Of a DNA stretch of 24,501 bases, positions 9,721-19,280 are shown piece after piece. Each line of letters starts with the position of its first letter. The first letter of the stretch is position 1. The translations under genes and the position numbers were made by a program. Below the pieces are notes generated by a model. It searched no databases. It was not told the DNA's origin and saw only the letters and a program-made list of their open reading frames with translations. Source of the DNA: Larix sibirica (Eukaryota > Streptophyta > Pinopsida > Pinales > Pinaceae); contig NWUY0300013181.1 in NCBI GenBank assembly GCA_004151065.3, positions 37,637 to 62,137 on the forward strand. The letters are read 5' to 3'.

Positions 9721-10872
9721 TTACATGATGGTGCAAGAATTATGGTTGTCTTCGTTCCAAACATAGATAACCTCGTCGGGAGCTAAAGGATTTTGGTATC
9801 GTGGCCACATTATGTTGGATCTGCTTGAATCTTCACAGGAATATGGAGGAGGACAGGGCTCTACAGATTTGCATGAACAAGCCGAGGATGGAGGACAACA
9901 TTTCTGTGGCTCGCACGCCGGAGGAATGTTCACACATTTCGGCTCGGGTGCAGGGGTGGGGGGACGTGGACAGCACTTTTCTTGTCTGCATGAACAAGAC
10001 GAGCATATGGGTTTACACTTTGCCTTGCACGCTGGACAACACTTAGGCGGCTCGAATTCCTGAGAACATTTCACACATTTCAGCTTCGGGGGAGGAGTAC
10101 ACGCCGGGCATATATTCGGTACATCGAATTCCTTCTTACATGTCTCACATTGCGGCTTCGGAGGAGGCGGAGGAGGAGGAGTACACGCCGGACACAATTT
10201 CGGTCCGTCAAACTCCTTCTTACATTGCTCACATTTCGGTTTCTTCGGAGGAGTACACGGTCCACACAATTTCGGTATGTCGAATTCCTTCTTACATTTC
10301 TCACATTTCGGTTTCGGCGGCGGTGGCGGCGGCGGCGGCGGCCCGTGGGAGATTAAATAAGCGCACTTGAATTTACATCTCAGGAGCTTAACCATGCAAG
10401 GGGGATCCGCGTCTCCGATTACAGTCAGCGTGCCCTTATCCATATCAATCTTTAGGGAATCGATTCCTGCAGTCAGCCAAACATTGAAAAAAATGAACAC
10501 CGAAAACAAATTAAATCGCAAAACCCCAAATAGTTAATTACCTTCGATTTCTGTAACAATGTGCAAGGCGTCCTTTTTGCATTTGGAGCACGTCATCTCC
10601 AACCCTATTACAGTTTGCTGCAGATCAATCAACATGTCAGTATTAAAAAAAAAATCCAAATTTTAAATCTTCAACAAATGTTTGTCCATTAGATGTAATA
10701 GATGTAATTTGGGTGTTTTGAAGAAATGATTATTACTTCTTTACCCAGATTCAATTCTTGTAAGAGTCTCTATATAATGAATGTAAATCTGAACATCCCT
10801 TAATTCTTCGGAATAGCAAGTATTGACATATTTCCATTGAAAAAAAAAATTATAAATACTTACCTTAGCCAT
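9721..10872 (-). CDS. Heavy-metal-associated isoprenylated plant protein (HIPP-like), Cys/Pro-rich
   Basis: Three exons join to 831 nt, 276 residues: exon 1 10872-10864 (MAK only), exon 2 10617-10542, exon 3 10466-9721. Introns have GT-AG ends (donor GTAAGT at 10863; donor GTAATT at 10541; acceptors CTGCAG at 10618 and 10467). The unspliced frame beginning at 10521 carries a false 18-residue hydrophobic N-terminus translated from intron 2. Residues ~4-65 form an HMA domain with metal-binding M11-x-C13-x2-C16, then GIDSLKID and the conserved LTVIGDADP. Residues 71-79 are nine prolines. Residues 83-175 are four C-x2-C-x9-C-x2-C modules (C83/86/96/99, C107/110/120/123, C135/138/148/151, C159/162/172/175). 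Residues 176-239 are Cys/Pro-rich. The end, C273-TIM, is a CaaX box predicted to be farnesylated, which would tether the protein to membranes. The protein has 37 cysteines (13%). HIPPs are known for heavy-metal handling and stress responses; the Cys modules suggest extra zinc or copper binding, which is inference. The start has A at -3 and G at +4. Confidence 0.88.
10027..10305 (-). repeat. In-frame tandem Cys modules inside the HMA gene
   Basis: Four repeats of a module of the form KCExCKKEFDxPxxCPAC lie at residues 83-99, 107-123, 135-151 and 159-175. Start-to-start spacing is 24, 28 and 24 residues (72, 84 and 72 bp), with proline-rich linkers of variable length. The fourth copy is the most diverged (SQEFEPPKCC) and has an additional cysteine. 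The reverse-strand and shifted open frames over this region are by-products of the low-complexity repeats. Confidence 0.9.
10467..10541 (-). other. Intron 2 of the HMA gene
   Basis: 75 bp, phase 1, GTAATT...CTGCAG, with a T-rich stretch (GTTCATTTTTTTCAATG) before the acceptor. Splicing joins E28 to G29 and completes the HMA fold, which is the main reason to accept it. Confidence 0.85.
10618..10863 (-). other. Intron 1 of the HMA gene
   Basis: 246 bp, phase 0, consensus donor GTAAGT directly after ATGGCTAAG and acceptor ATCTGCAG. T-rich runs near both ends are typical of plant introns. The resulting start, MAKQTVIGLEM, resembles the starts of other plant HMA proteins. Confidence 0.78.
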
Positions 10873-11079
10873 CTTCAATACACTGATTGATAAAAGAAAC
10901 CCTTATTCCTCCGCAGCGATAGATCTGACTAAGGACTCTCAGACAGAACGCCAAACAGTTTAAAAGCAAACCAGTAAGCTGCTTAGCCCAACCTTATCTA
11001 TGGAAACAACAGATCTAAGAATGAGTTTTCTTGCATAACACGGAGATGAAAACATGGGAGTGACACAGCCACATAACAA

Positions 11080-11090
11080 CCATATAAAGC
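11080..11090 (-). promoter_or_regulatory. Possible TATA box of the HMA gene
   Basis: Minus strand GCTTTATATGG lies about 210 bp upstream of the start codon, which would leave a 5' UTR of roughly 180 nt. The match to the TATA consensus is modest and no transcription start is known. Confidence 0.28.
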
Positions 11091-11200
11091 CGAAGCCTTG
11101 TGAACAGGTAAGTCATAATAATCAATGGACTGTGCATGCCTGCAAGATGGTAATAGTTGGCATTAGATTCAATCGTATCATGTACATGGTACAATATGAC

Positions 11201-11242
11201 ATTTAATTTAATTTAATTTAATTTAATTTAATTTAATTTAAT
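11201..11242. repeat. (ATTTA)n microsatellite
   Basis: Eight uninterrupted ATTTA units, about 330 bp upstream of the HMA start codon. Confidence 0.95.
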
Positions 11243-11375
11243 AGGTTAATTTTATCAAGTTGAGTAACATTTAAGAAAACACTCTTAGTTTCAAATTAAA
11301 AGATATATATATTGATAAAACTCTTTTATGATTAAAAGTTTGAAAAATAATTGTACTTATTTATAGTAAAAAGTC

Positions 11376-11520
11376 AGCAGATTCCTAATTTTATTAAATT
11401 GAAAGGTATATATTCATCTATATTTTATATAATAAAACTTTGAAAAAAACAGTAAAAGTGAGCAGACTCATAATTTTATTAAATTGAAAGGTATATATTT
11501 ATTTAATTTTTTATAATAAA
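11376..11520. repeat. 85-bp AT-rich tandem repeat
   Basis: AGCAG followed by a shared AT-rich stretch (AATTTTATTAAATTGAAAGG) starts at 11376 and 11461. The units share AAAACTTTGAAAAA/AAAATTTTGAAAAA with the 134-bp repeat that follows, so the two arrays are probably related. Confidence 0.8.
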
Positions 11521-12050
11521 ATTTTGAAAAAAATAGTTATATTTCAATTCAAAAATAGATTAGATATATATTTGAAAAATTTATTAAAGAAAATATTATT
11601 TTTCAATTCTTATATTTTGTAAATAATTGTAATTTTAAATGGAATAATAATAAAGTTTTGAAAAAAATAGTTATATTTCAATTTGAAAATAGACTAGATA
11701 TATATTTGAAAGATTCATTTAAGAAAATATTATTTTTCAATTTTTTATACTTTGTAAATAATTGTAATTTTAATGGAACAATAATAAACTTTGAAAAACA
11801 TAGTTGTATTTCAATTCAAAAATAGACTAGATACATATTTGAAAGATTTATTAAAAAAAGTATTATTTTTTAATTTTAATATTTTGCAAATAATTGTAAT
11901 TTTAAATGGAACAATAATAAAACTTTGAAAAAAATAGTTATATTTCAATTCAAAAATAGACTACATACATATTTGAAAGATTTATTGAAGAAAATATTAT
12001 TTTTCAATTTTTTATACTTTGTAAATAATTATAATTTTAAATGAAACAAT
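11510..12050. repeat. 134-bp AT-rich tandem repeat, four copies
   Basis: The anchor TTTGAAAAAAATAGTTATA (with small changes) recurs at about 11522, 11655, 11789 and 11923, giving a period of 133-134 bp. Each copy continues through TTTCAATTCAAAAATAGACT, a TATTATTTTTCAAT stretch and TTTGTAAATAATTGTAATTT. No coding potential. Confidence 0.88.
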
Positions 12051-13470
12051 TTAATGATATACACATTAATAATAATAGTGATAATTCATAAAACATGAGT
12101 CATGTTTTTTTTTTAGTAATTTCAAAATGTTAAAAATGACAATTTAAAAATTAAAACATTTTAGTGGACACCCCATATAAGAGATATATGAGGTATGAGG
12201 AGTGCATCTTAGATTCTTATTTTAAACATATCTTGATCATGCTTAACTTTGGTAGTCATGTTAGTTATACATATTATAGAAAATAAGAATGTATATAAGA
12301 ATTTGTAATACATCTTGGTGCATAAAAAATTGTAATACATCTTGACACTTTTATTGAAGGATGATAATTCAATTGAAACATATATGAGCAATGAAGAGAC
12401 TTCACTTGCTTTACAGGCCTCTATGAACATGAAAATTTAGCATGATTTGATCTATTGTTTATTATTTAAGCTAAAATGTCCATGATTTCGAGCTTCCCAT
12501 GATCCATACAAATATAAAACTAAGGAAATTGGTTATCAAGACCACCAAGTATGTTATTCTTATTAAGAATATTTATATTCACTTTATCTCTCAAACCATG
12601 CCAAAACTAGTGAGTATAGTCCTAATGCATCACTTTGATGATAACAAAAATTATGCAATTCTACAATAATTAATTCTACAAAGAATATGTCTCCTTGATT
12701 TAGGGCTTGGGAGATCAAGAAGAGGGATTTAGAGAGTTATGGGGCATTTTCAAAATATTCAATGTACACAAAGTATCATCACATTAATGTTAATATTCAT
12801 AAGAACAACGACAAGAAAGTGAAAGATTTTGATATATAAAGATGCATAGAATCCAAGAAAGGGAAATGATAATTTTGGAGAAAAGAGTGAGGATTTGAAG
12901 ATGCAAAAATCACAATTATGACAATGTAATATTATTTTTGGGTCTTGTAATGTTGACAAGGTCCACTTTGTGTAGGTTCATATCTAAACTTAATCATAAC
13001 TAGATACAAGTTAGAATAACTACTTGTATATTAGATTTTTTCATCTGAAACAAAGTGATTAAATAGTTTTGGATGGAATGAAGAAAAACACTGCATTGTA
13101 TTTGCGATGAGCTTCCCCAAACATGTACAAGATCAAGGGATTGTTGAGATATTTATATTCAATTATTAGTTATGTGTTTATGTATTTATTGTAATAATGG
13201 GGATACCATGAATTACATACTAAATGGTCAAGAGGTCTATGAATGTGCTCAAATAATAATAAGATATTAAATACCAATGTTACAACCATGTCATGACTTA
13301 TAAGCTAGGAAAACACAAAATTAGAAATGCAATAAAATAACTATGAATCAATATGTTAGATACCTTTAGAGAGATAGAATATGTGAACATGAAGAAAAAA
13401 GAGATAACCACATTTCCTTCAATTCATTCAATGTTTGATGTTTGTATTTCAAAATTTTAATGAGGAGACA
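12051..13470. other. Unassigned intergenic DNA
   Basis: No convincing gene, RNA or element border. A 15-bp direct repeat, TTGTAATACATCTTG, occurs twice near 12303-12350. The minus-strand open frame 12209-12430 has no recognisable domain. Confidence 0.4.
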
Positions 13471-13700
13471 CATTTGTAGCTACTCTTTTTTTTTTTACTA
13501 GGGGAATTGATAGGTGAGGCAGGGCTTGTACTCGCATGACATGAGGTCGATTCATGTTTGCTACCACTATACCACTAGGTGCACCCACATAGTCCCCCGA
13601 CATGGGGCGTGAGTTCGTCGAGCTTTGAACCTGTGACGTTGCAAGGATTGACAACTAATATTACTCAGTTTACACCCCTGGGGGCATTTGCAACTAATCT
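13471..13700 (-). mobile_element. Probable tRNA-derived SINE
   Basis: Read on the minus strand, the body (13684 to 13487) ends in an A-run (plus-strand T-run 13486-13496) and has RNA polymerase III promoter-like boxes: TAGTGGTATAGTGGTAGC as an A box, then GAGTACAAGCCC about 35 nt later as a B box. A second B-box-like string, ACAGGTTCAAAGCTC, lies upstream, so the element may be dimeric. The flanks CATTTGTAGCTACTCT (13471-13486) and CATTTGCAACTAATCT (13685-13700) match at 13 of 16 positions and may be an aged target-site duplication. Caution: similar ACTAAT-TTACT words also lie just inside the body, so the flank match could be partly chance. SINEs have no protein; they rely on LINE reverse transcriptase. 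Confidence 0.55.
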
Positions 13701-14679
13701 TACTGATATGTTCCCAATGCAATTACAACCCAAAACTAATTATTTTTGTGTTTTATGAATCGAAGAGCATAGACAAAGGTAAGAAAGGAAATGACATTAA
13801 GTCTAGACAAGATCCAAAAACTGTAAGTATGAAAACTAAGTGCAATTCGAATTCTCATATCAACAAGGATTGGCAATGCTCATAACACATGAATTTAAGT
13901 GGGGATTCACAATGTCATGATGTCTAAGATTCTTTGGGAAGCTGCCATTAAGTGACACTTAAAATTGTGTAAATGCTAATATAGTAGTAGAATTATGTAA
14001 ACAGAAGCTATGGGATGGATTTAATGTTGTGGGAGGATACACTCTAATAGGAAATAAATGAAAACCAACAAAATAGACATCATTTTATTCTTCATATTCC
14101 AAAAATAAATATTAGATGTTGAAACCTAATTCTTGCTTATTAATCAACAAAACATTGAGAATAAAGACATTGATGATTTGTTGAAAATGTGATACTATTT
14201 TTGAAATTGTATAATCTTTATAAATAACAAGAAATTTTAAATTTTTTAATTTCTTTCAAAAAGTATTTTCTAAATTAGTTTTTAATAACATGTTTGAACC
14301 CTTAAAAAATTCAATTTTCATTATTAATGAATGAATGGTTTTTGTTTTTAAATATATATTTTTACACATTTAATAAAATTTTCTAAATCATTAAAATTAT
14401 ACATTTTGATTACGTTAAATTGTTCCAATGAAAAAATGAATTTTGCAAATCCATGTAGATTCCTTACATTACCCTGCCAGAAAAAGACATACACTACACA
14501 AACTATATTATCAACCGGTGGCTTACTATGGAGATAACATCCTTCTTGTACTCCAAGAATTTATATTCCCAAAGAAAAATGTGAATGGGAACAATGTCAC
14601 GCACTCATTGGACCGTCACTTCAACTATAAAGTGCTTCTAATAGTTCATATGATGCAATTGCTCATGTTGAAGTGTAGC
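13701..14679. other. Unassigned AT-rich DNA
   Basis: No supported gene. The plus-strand open frame 14443-14736 (97 codons) has no recognisable domain and runs into a tandem duplication, so it is probably chance. Confidence 0.4.
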
Positions 14680-15080
14680 CATTGGGTAATTATTACTGGA
14701 AAATTATCTATCCCTCCATCATTAGAATTCGGTTAAAATTGCTGTCATGCGGCATTTTAGAAAAAAACTGTAATGATCTAACTTTCTCCCTCGGCCAATC
14801 CCGCCGCTGCCTTTCCCTAGTTAATCTAATTAGCACGCACCATGAAACTAAATTGTTTTCGCATGTTATTAGTTGGATGTTGGGCAGTCCATTATTGGCA
14901 AATTATCTATACCCCCATCATTAAACTTAGGTTAAAATGCTTGTCAGGCTGCACTTTGACTAAAACATACGTAATGATCTAACTTTCTCCCCCGGCCAAT
15001 CCCGCCGCTGCCCTTTTTCCCCGGTTAATCTAATTAGTATGCAAAATGAAACTAAAGTTCGCATGTTATTAGTTGGATCA
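14680..15080. repeat. 201-bp tandem duplication
   Basis: Two copies, ~14680-14880 and ~14881-15080, offset 201 bp. Both contain AATGATCTAACTTTCTCC, CGGCCAATCCCGCCGCTGCC and TGTTATTAGTTGGAT. The end of the unit (from about 14820) is also similar to 23522-23585, which links it to the large repeat further right. Confidence 0.88.
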
Positions 15081-15224
15081 TGGATGATGAAGTATTGTAT
15101 AGGTCAGCATGAGGTAAGCATAACCTAGATTCAATGCATATATGATTAAGGATTTTGGCATTTTAAAAAAATTGTGTACTAGTAAAATGATGTCACCAAT
15201 GACATAGTTATGGTAAGGTTATAT
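15045..15224. repeat. Macro-repeat segment H, copy 1
   Basis: ATGAAACTAAA, TTATTAGTTGGAT, GATGATGAAGTA, GCATGAGGTAAGCATAACCT and AAGGATTTTGGC occur in the same order at 23536-23690. After this comes a short stretch (TGACATAGTTATGGTAA) that resembles the start of segment T at about 20378, so T seems to be cut short in this first unit. Confidence 0.75.
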
Positions 15225-15939
15225 GCAATAACTTTAATAAGCATCACGTTTTTTTATTACTATTCATCTTTTCTGTGTGGGGCCAGGTGCTACAGAAATT
15301 ACGAATTTTAATTCATATTTGACATGATATATCATATTCCTATAAAACCTTTGCGAGTATTAAAACGGAAGCAAAAAGACGAAAATGTCACAAATCTAGT
15401 TTATTGATAACTTGGGTAAAATTTTGATGAGGATGAGACGAGTGCATTGTTCGTATTGATGAAGATGAGACAAGTGTACTCTCCATATTGATTTTATGGC
15501 AGTCATTCTAAATTTGAAATAAACAATTAAAAAAAATAATATTATCAAAAGGTGATGCATGCATAATGGACAGTCCATCCATGGCATATAATAGCTGACT
15601 ACAACTATACATAGAAAACTATGTGTGGAAAACCATGTACAATTTAAACTTTTGCAATACAACAATTTAAACCATGGTACTATGGCATCTACCGTCCAAA
15701 ATGACGAGAAAAATAAAAACTTGTACGTATAATGTGACACCTACGATCTAAAATGAAGAAAATAAAATAGATAATTGTTGGAAAATAATGAAGCGTGGTT
15801 GCTTTGAATATTGGTGATAAGAATGTATTTTTTTTATTGTATGATATGAAATGATATAATGTAAAATGGCTTATATTTCTTCGTTCAAATTTTATTCGTT
15901 GCGTTAGGTTTAGATTGTGTATTTTTTATTTATGGTTTA
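15225..15939. other. Unassigned DNA within the macro-repeat
   Basis: No counterpart was seen in the other units. A ~33-bp duplication (GATGAGGATGAGACGAGTG / GATGAAGATGAGACAAGTG) lies at 15425-15480. The minus-strand frame 15396-15740 (114 codons, rich in hydrophobic and aromatic residues) has no recognisable domain. Confidence 0.35.
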
Positions 15940-17029
15940 TCAAAGAATTAGTGAAAATAGTTAAATTAGAACTTTGATCAACAAGTTATTATGATCAACA
16001 TGTTATTATTATAAACTCTATAGTTTGGTTTATTATAAATTCGTGATCGATCAATTAAAACCTTGATCAAATAGTTAATAAAGACCTCAATCAAGGTTTT
16101 TAATTAGGATTTTAATTGGGTCCTTCGTTGTGAGTTGATACAACCCTCCATCAAGGTATAACCTAGATTCAAGGTTAAGAGATGGATAACTCTTCGTTTT
16201 TTATATATAATGAAAAAACAAGTCCATGAGCACATTTTTTCATGTTTCACGTGCTACAAAGCCATTAAAGATCTCGATCAAGCTATCAAGCTAAACCTAG
16301 CTTTTGACTATCTATCTACACAACCTACAACATGGCATCTAACCCAGGAGGTGGGTAGTTTATAAATAAATTATAGAAATCAATTAATTAAAATTTCAAT
16401 CCAACAACAATTATGTTATATTAAGTGATGCTTACATGTGTGAAGAAGTGGGATTGATACACGCGAAATGAATCACATAACATGAATTATCACCTCTAAT
16501 GCTTGCAGTGAATAACTAGAACTTCTCGGAAGCTCACCCATCCCGAGACTCCTTTGGTTCAAGAACACTTGACTATGGAGTAAAACAATTATGTTGCCAA
16601 ATGTTTAATTTTTTTGTTTAAATTCTATCGATTAGATATGTTTATGCTACCTGGTTTCTTTCCAAACATGTTTTGGCAAGCAAAAATGATGCCAATTCTT
16701 TCCAATCCTACTGTAATGCATGATGGACAAAAAATGATTGACCACTTCATCATTTAACACTAACAGATGTAAAACACTACAACTGAAATGTGTAACTAAG
16801 TGAAAACTAAAAAGAAAACCTAAAAGAAAACTACCCTACTAATGGCTACGAGTCAAATGTGAATTGTACCCAACAATCAACTCGTTTATCACCATTATTC
16901 ACATGAAATCACACTTGCCTTGGAAAATAAATAAACAACTGTAATATATTGTAGCCATTCAAGGAAGAATAATCGAGACATTGACAATGCAATTCATCTT
17001 TCCATTGACACACTTAAAATATCGCATGG
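15940..17029. repeat. Macro-repeat segment L, copy 1
   Basis: Aligns in order with 20815-21638. Shared strings include TTTTTGACTAT (one variant base upstream), ACACAACCTACAACATG, ACAATTATGTT, TTTATGCTAC, GACATTGACAATGCA and ATGGCCACTCTT. This copy is longer mainly because of the 5S-related insertion at 16418-16584. No coding content was recognised. Confidence 0.85.
16407..16595 (-). mobile_element. 5S rRNA-related retroposon insertion with 11-bp target-site duplication
   Basis: The body, 16418-16584 (167 bp), is bounded by ACAATTATGTT at 16407-16417 and 16585-16595. The homologous L copy at about 21236-21250 has a single ACAATTATGTT with no insertion, so the empty site is present in the same window. 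On the minus strand the first ~75 nt (16582 down to ~16507) align without gaps to the 3' two-thirds of plant 5S rRNA at roughly two-thirds identity, keeping ACTCC, AAG-GT-CTTG and an intact GGATGGGTGA, the core of the internal C box; the A-box region is also recognisable. The other ~90 nt are unrelated to 5S. Candidates are a 5S-derived SINE or a fragment of a Cassandra element, whose LTRs carry 5S sequence. The 11-bp duplication and absence of TG...CA ends favour the former. Confidence 0.68.
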
Positions 17030-19280
17030 CCACTCTTCTCAAGGAAGAAGAAAACATTGTTTTCATCTCATCTCTTCTTCCATGTACTGTACATGGGAGG
17101 GCTTGATGATTTGGGCTTGAAATTTGTCTAAGAAAAGCTAAGTGGTGACGAAATAGACCTTTCGCTACTTGATAATTTGGTTAAGTCTTTTACCAACTAC
17201 TCTCATGTGGTTTTGTTTCCTCTGTCACTTCTCTCATTCTTCATGGTTTTTTCCTTATGTTTCATTTAGTGTTTGGTCTTCTTACCTTGTGGCATATATT
17301 CGAAACCCCATTTTTTTGGTAGGTGTGAAGATGGTGGCTAATTTATTTCGTTCCACTTGTCTCGAGGAAGAGAGACACCCAATTTTGTTTTGTATCCTCA
17401 TTCCTTTCCTGTGCATGAGTGGGCTTGCCAATTTGGGCTTGTAAGTCGTCTTCGACCTATCCCCACTTGACAATTTTTTCAATATTTTTACCAAGCAATC
17501 TTTTTATGGTTTCATTGTGTCCACCTTGTTGCTTGCATCTATCTTCCTATTCTCATTTTGCATGGTGTTTTCCTCGTGTTTCCTTTACTGTTTGGTCTTC
17601 TTGCCTTGAGCCTTGTCTTGGAAATCCATATTTTCGATAGTTGTAAGGATGACGACTCATAAATATTTCATGACACTTTTTCAAATAGGAATGGGGAACC
17701 TTAAATTTTTTCAAGGTATAACCATTCTTCCCTTGTGCAAGGGCATGGTTTGCTAATTTAGGATTGCAATTTATCTAAAAAATACTAGATGGTGATCAAG
17801 ACCTCTCATTATTAGTCCATTTTGTTGTCCTTTTACCAAGTGGTCCATTGCAGTTTCATTGTTTTACCTCCTTGTTCACCTATATCTTCCTCTTCTCATT
17901 CTAGATGGAATTTGCCTTGTGATTTGTTTAACATTTGGTCTTATTTGCTTGTGTATTGTCTTGGAAAACCCATCATTTTTATAGGATTAAGGATGGAAGA
18001 TAAGAACTAATTTGTCCTAGTTGTCTCATGGTTATGGGAAACCGCAAATGCATTCAAGGTATCTTAACATCTCCCTTGTGCATTGGCATGTTTGCCAAAT
18101 TGTTATTGTATTCCATCTCAAAAGTGTTGAGTGGTGCCTAATACATCTCCTTATTTGTTATTTTTGTTGTCTATTTACCAAGTGCTCCCTTGTGGTTTTG
18201 TTTCCTTTTCCTCATTGTTCCCCTTCATCTTCTTCTTTCCACATAGGGTTTGACTATTGTTTTGTGTAGTGTTCAATTTTATTTCCTTGTAGCTTATCTT
18301 GACAACTCAATCTTTTGGTATGTGTACAGGATGGAGGCTCATAAATATTCCATGCCACTTGTCTCATGGAATTGTGAACCACCAAAATCGTTGGCAGTCT
18401 CCTCACTTCTTCCTTTGGCATGGGTAGGCTTACCAATTTGGGATTGAAAGTTAGCTATAAAATATCGAGTGGTGACCAAGACCTCTCCTTATTTTTCAAA
18501 TTTGTTGTCATTTGACCAAGTGCTCTATTATATTTTTTCCTCCTACTTGTTTTTTTTGTCTTCCTCTTCTCATTCTGCATGGGGTTTACCTTATGTTTCA
18601 TTTAGTGTTTGGTATTCTTCCCATCTGGATTGTCTTGGAAACCCCATGTTTTTAGTAGGTGGAAGGGTAGCATATTGAAAATATTGCATGGCATGAATAT
18701 TATGGAAGTGGGAAACCCCAAATTCGTTCAAGATCTCCTCACTTCTTCCTAGTGCACAGGTCGGCTTACAAGTTGTCTCAAGAAATTTAATTGGTGACCA
18801 AAGAATTTCCCTTATGATAATTTTGTTGTCCTTTTACTAAGGACCCCCTTTTGGTTTCATTGCCTCTATCTTGTTGTTCACCTTTTTCTGCCTCTTCTCA
18901 TTCTACATGGTGTTTTCCTTGTGTTTTTTTTAGTGTTTTGTCTTTCTTCCTAGTTGCTTGTATTGGAAACCCCATCACTTTGGTAGTTGTAAGGATGGTG
19001 GATCATAAATATTCCTTGGCACTCGTATCATATAATTAGGAAATACTAAATTAGTTCAAGGTCTCCTCGCTTTTTCCTTGTGCATGCATGTTGATTTTGG
19101 TTTCAAAGTCATGTTCAAAGTGTTAAATGGTAACCACGACCTCTAGTTATTTTTCAATTTTGTTGTCCTTTCACCAAGTTTTCCCTTGTGGTTCCAATAC
19201 CTCCACATCATTATTCACCTTTCTCTTCCCATACCATTACACATGGCCTATTCCTTTTGTTTCATATAATGTAGGTGGGA
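17030..19280. repeat. Array A: ~330-bp tandem repeat, about 6.5 copies
   Basis: The anchor GGTGACCAAGACCTCTC (with changes) occurs at 17144, 17791, 18133, 18471, 18793 and 19129, with one copy near 17455 that has lost the anchor; the period is 320-342 bp. Each unit contains TTGTTGTCCTTTTACCAAG, a T/C-rich stretch ending CTTCTCATTCTGCATGG, TTTCATTTAGTGTTTGGTCTT, GGAAACCCCAT, AAGGATGG, CATAAATATTCCATG, CTTGTCTCATGG and GGCTTGCCAATTTGGGCTTG. The last unit decays after ~19275. Short open frames of 60-90 codons recur once per unit and read alike because the DNA is repeated; start sites, lengths and frames are not kept, so I do not call them genes. Confidence 0.92.

Noticed and set aside
9801-10370. 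Plus-strand and shifted minus-strand ORFs over the HMA exon
   Set aside because: They overlap the well-supported exon in other frames and consist of low-complexity complements of the Pro/Cys repeats (poly-Arg, poly-Ala).
10467-10521. Signal peptide at the start of the unspliced HMA frame
   Set aside because: The hydrophobic stretch is translated intron 2. Consensus splice sites join it out and restore the HMA motif.
15396-15740. 114-codon minus-strand ORF with hydrophobic stretches
   Set aside because: No recognisable family, no splice context, and it lies in AT-rich DNA where such lengths occur by chance.
16407-16595. A functional 5S rRNA gene
   Set aside because: The 5' third of 5S is missing, identity is only about two-thirds, and the copy sits inside a retroposon-like insertion with a target-site duplication.
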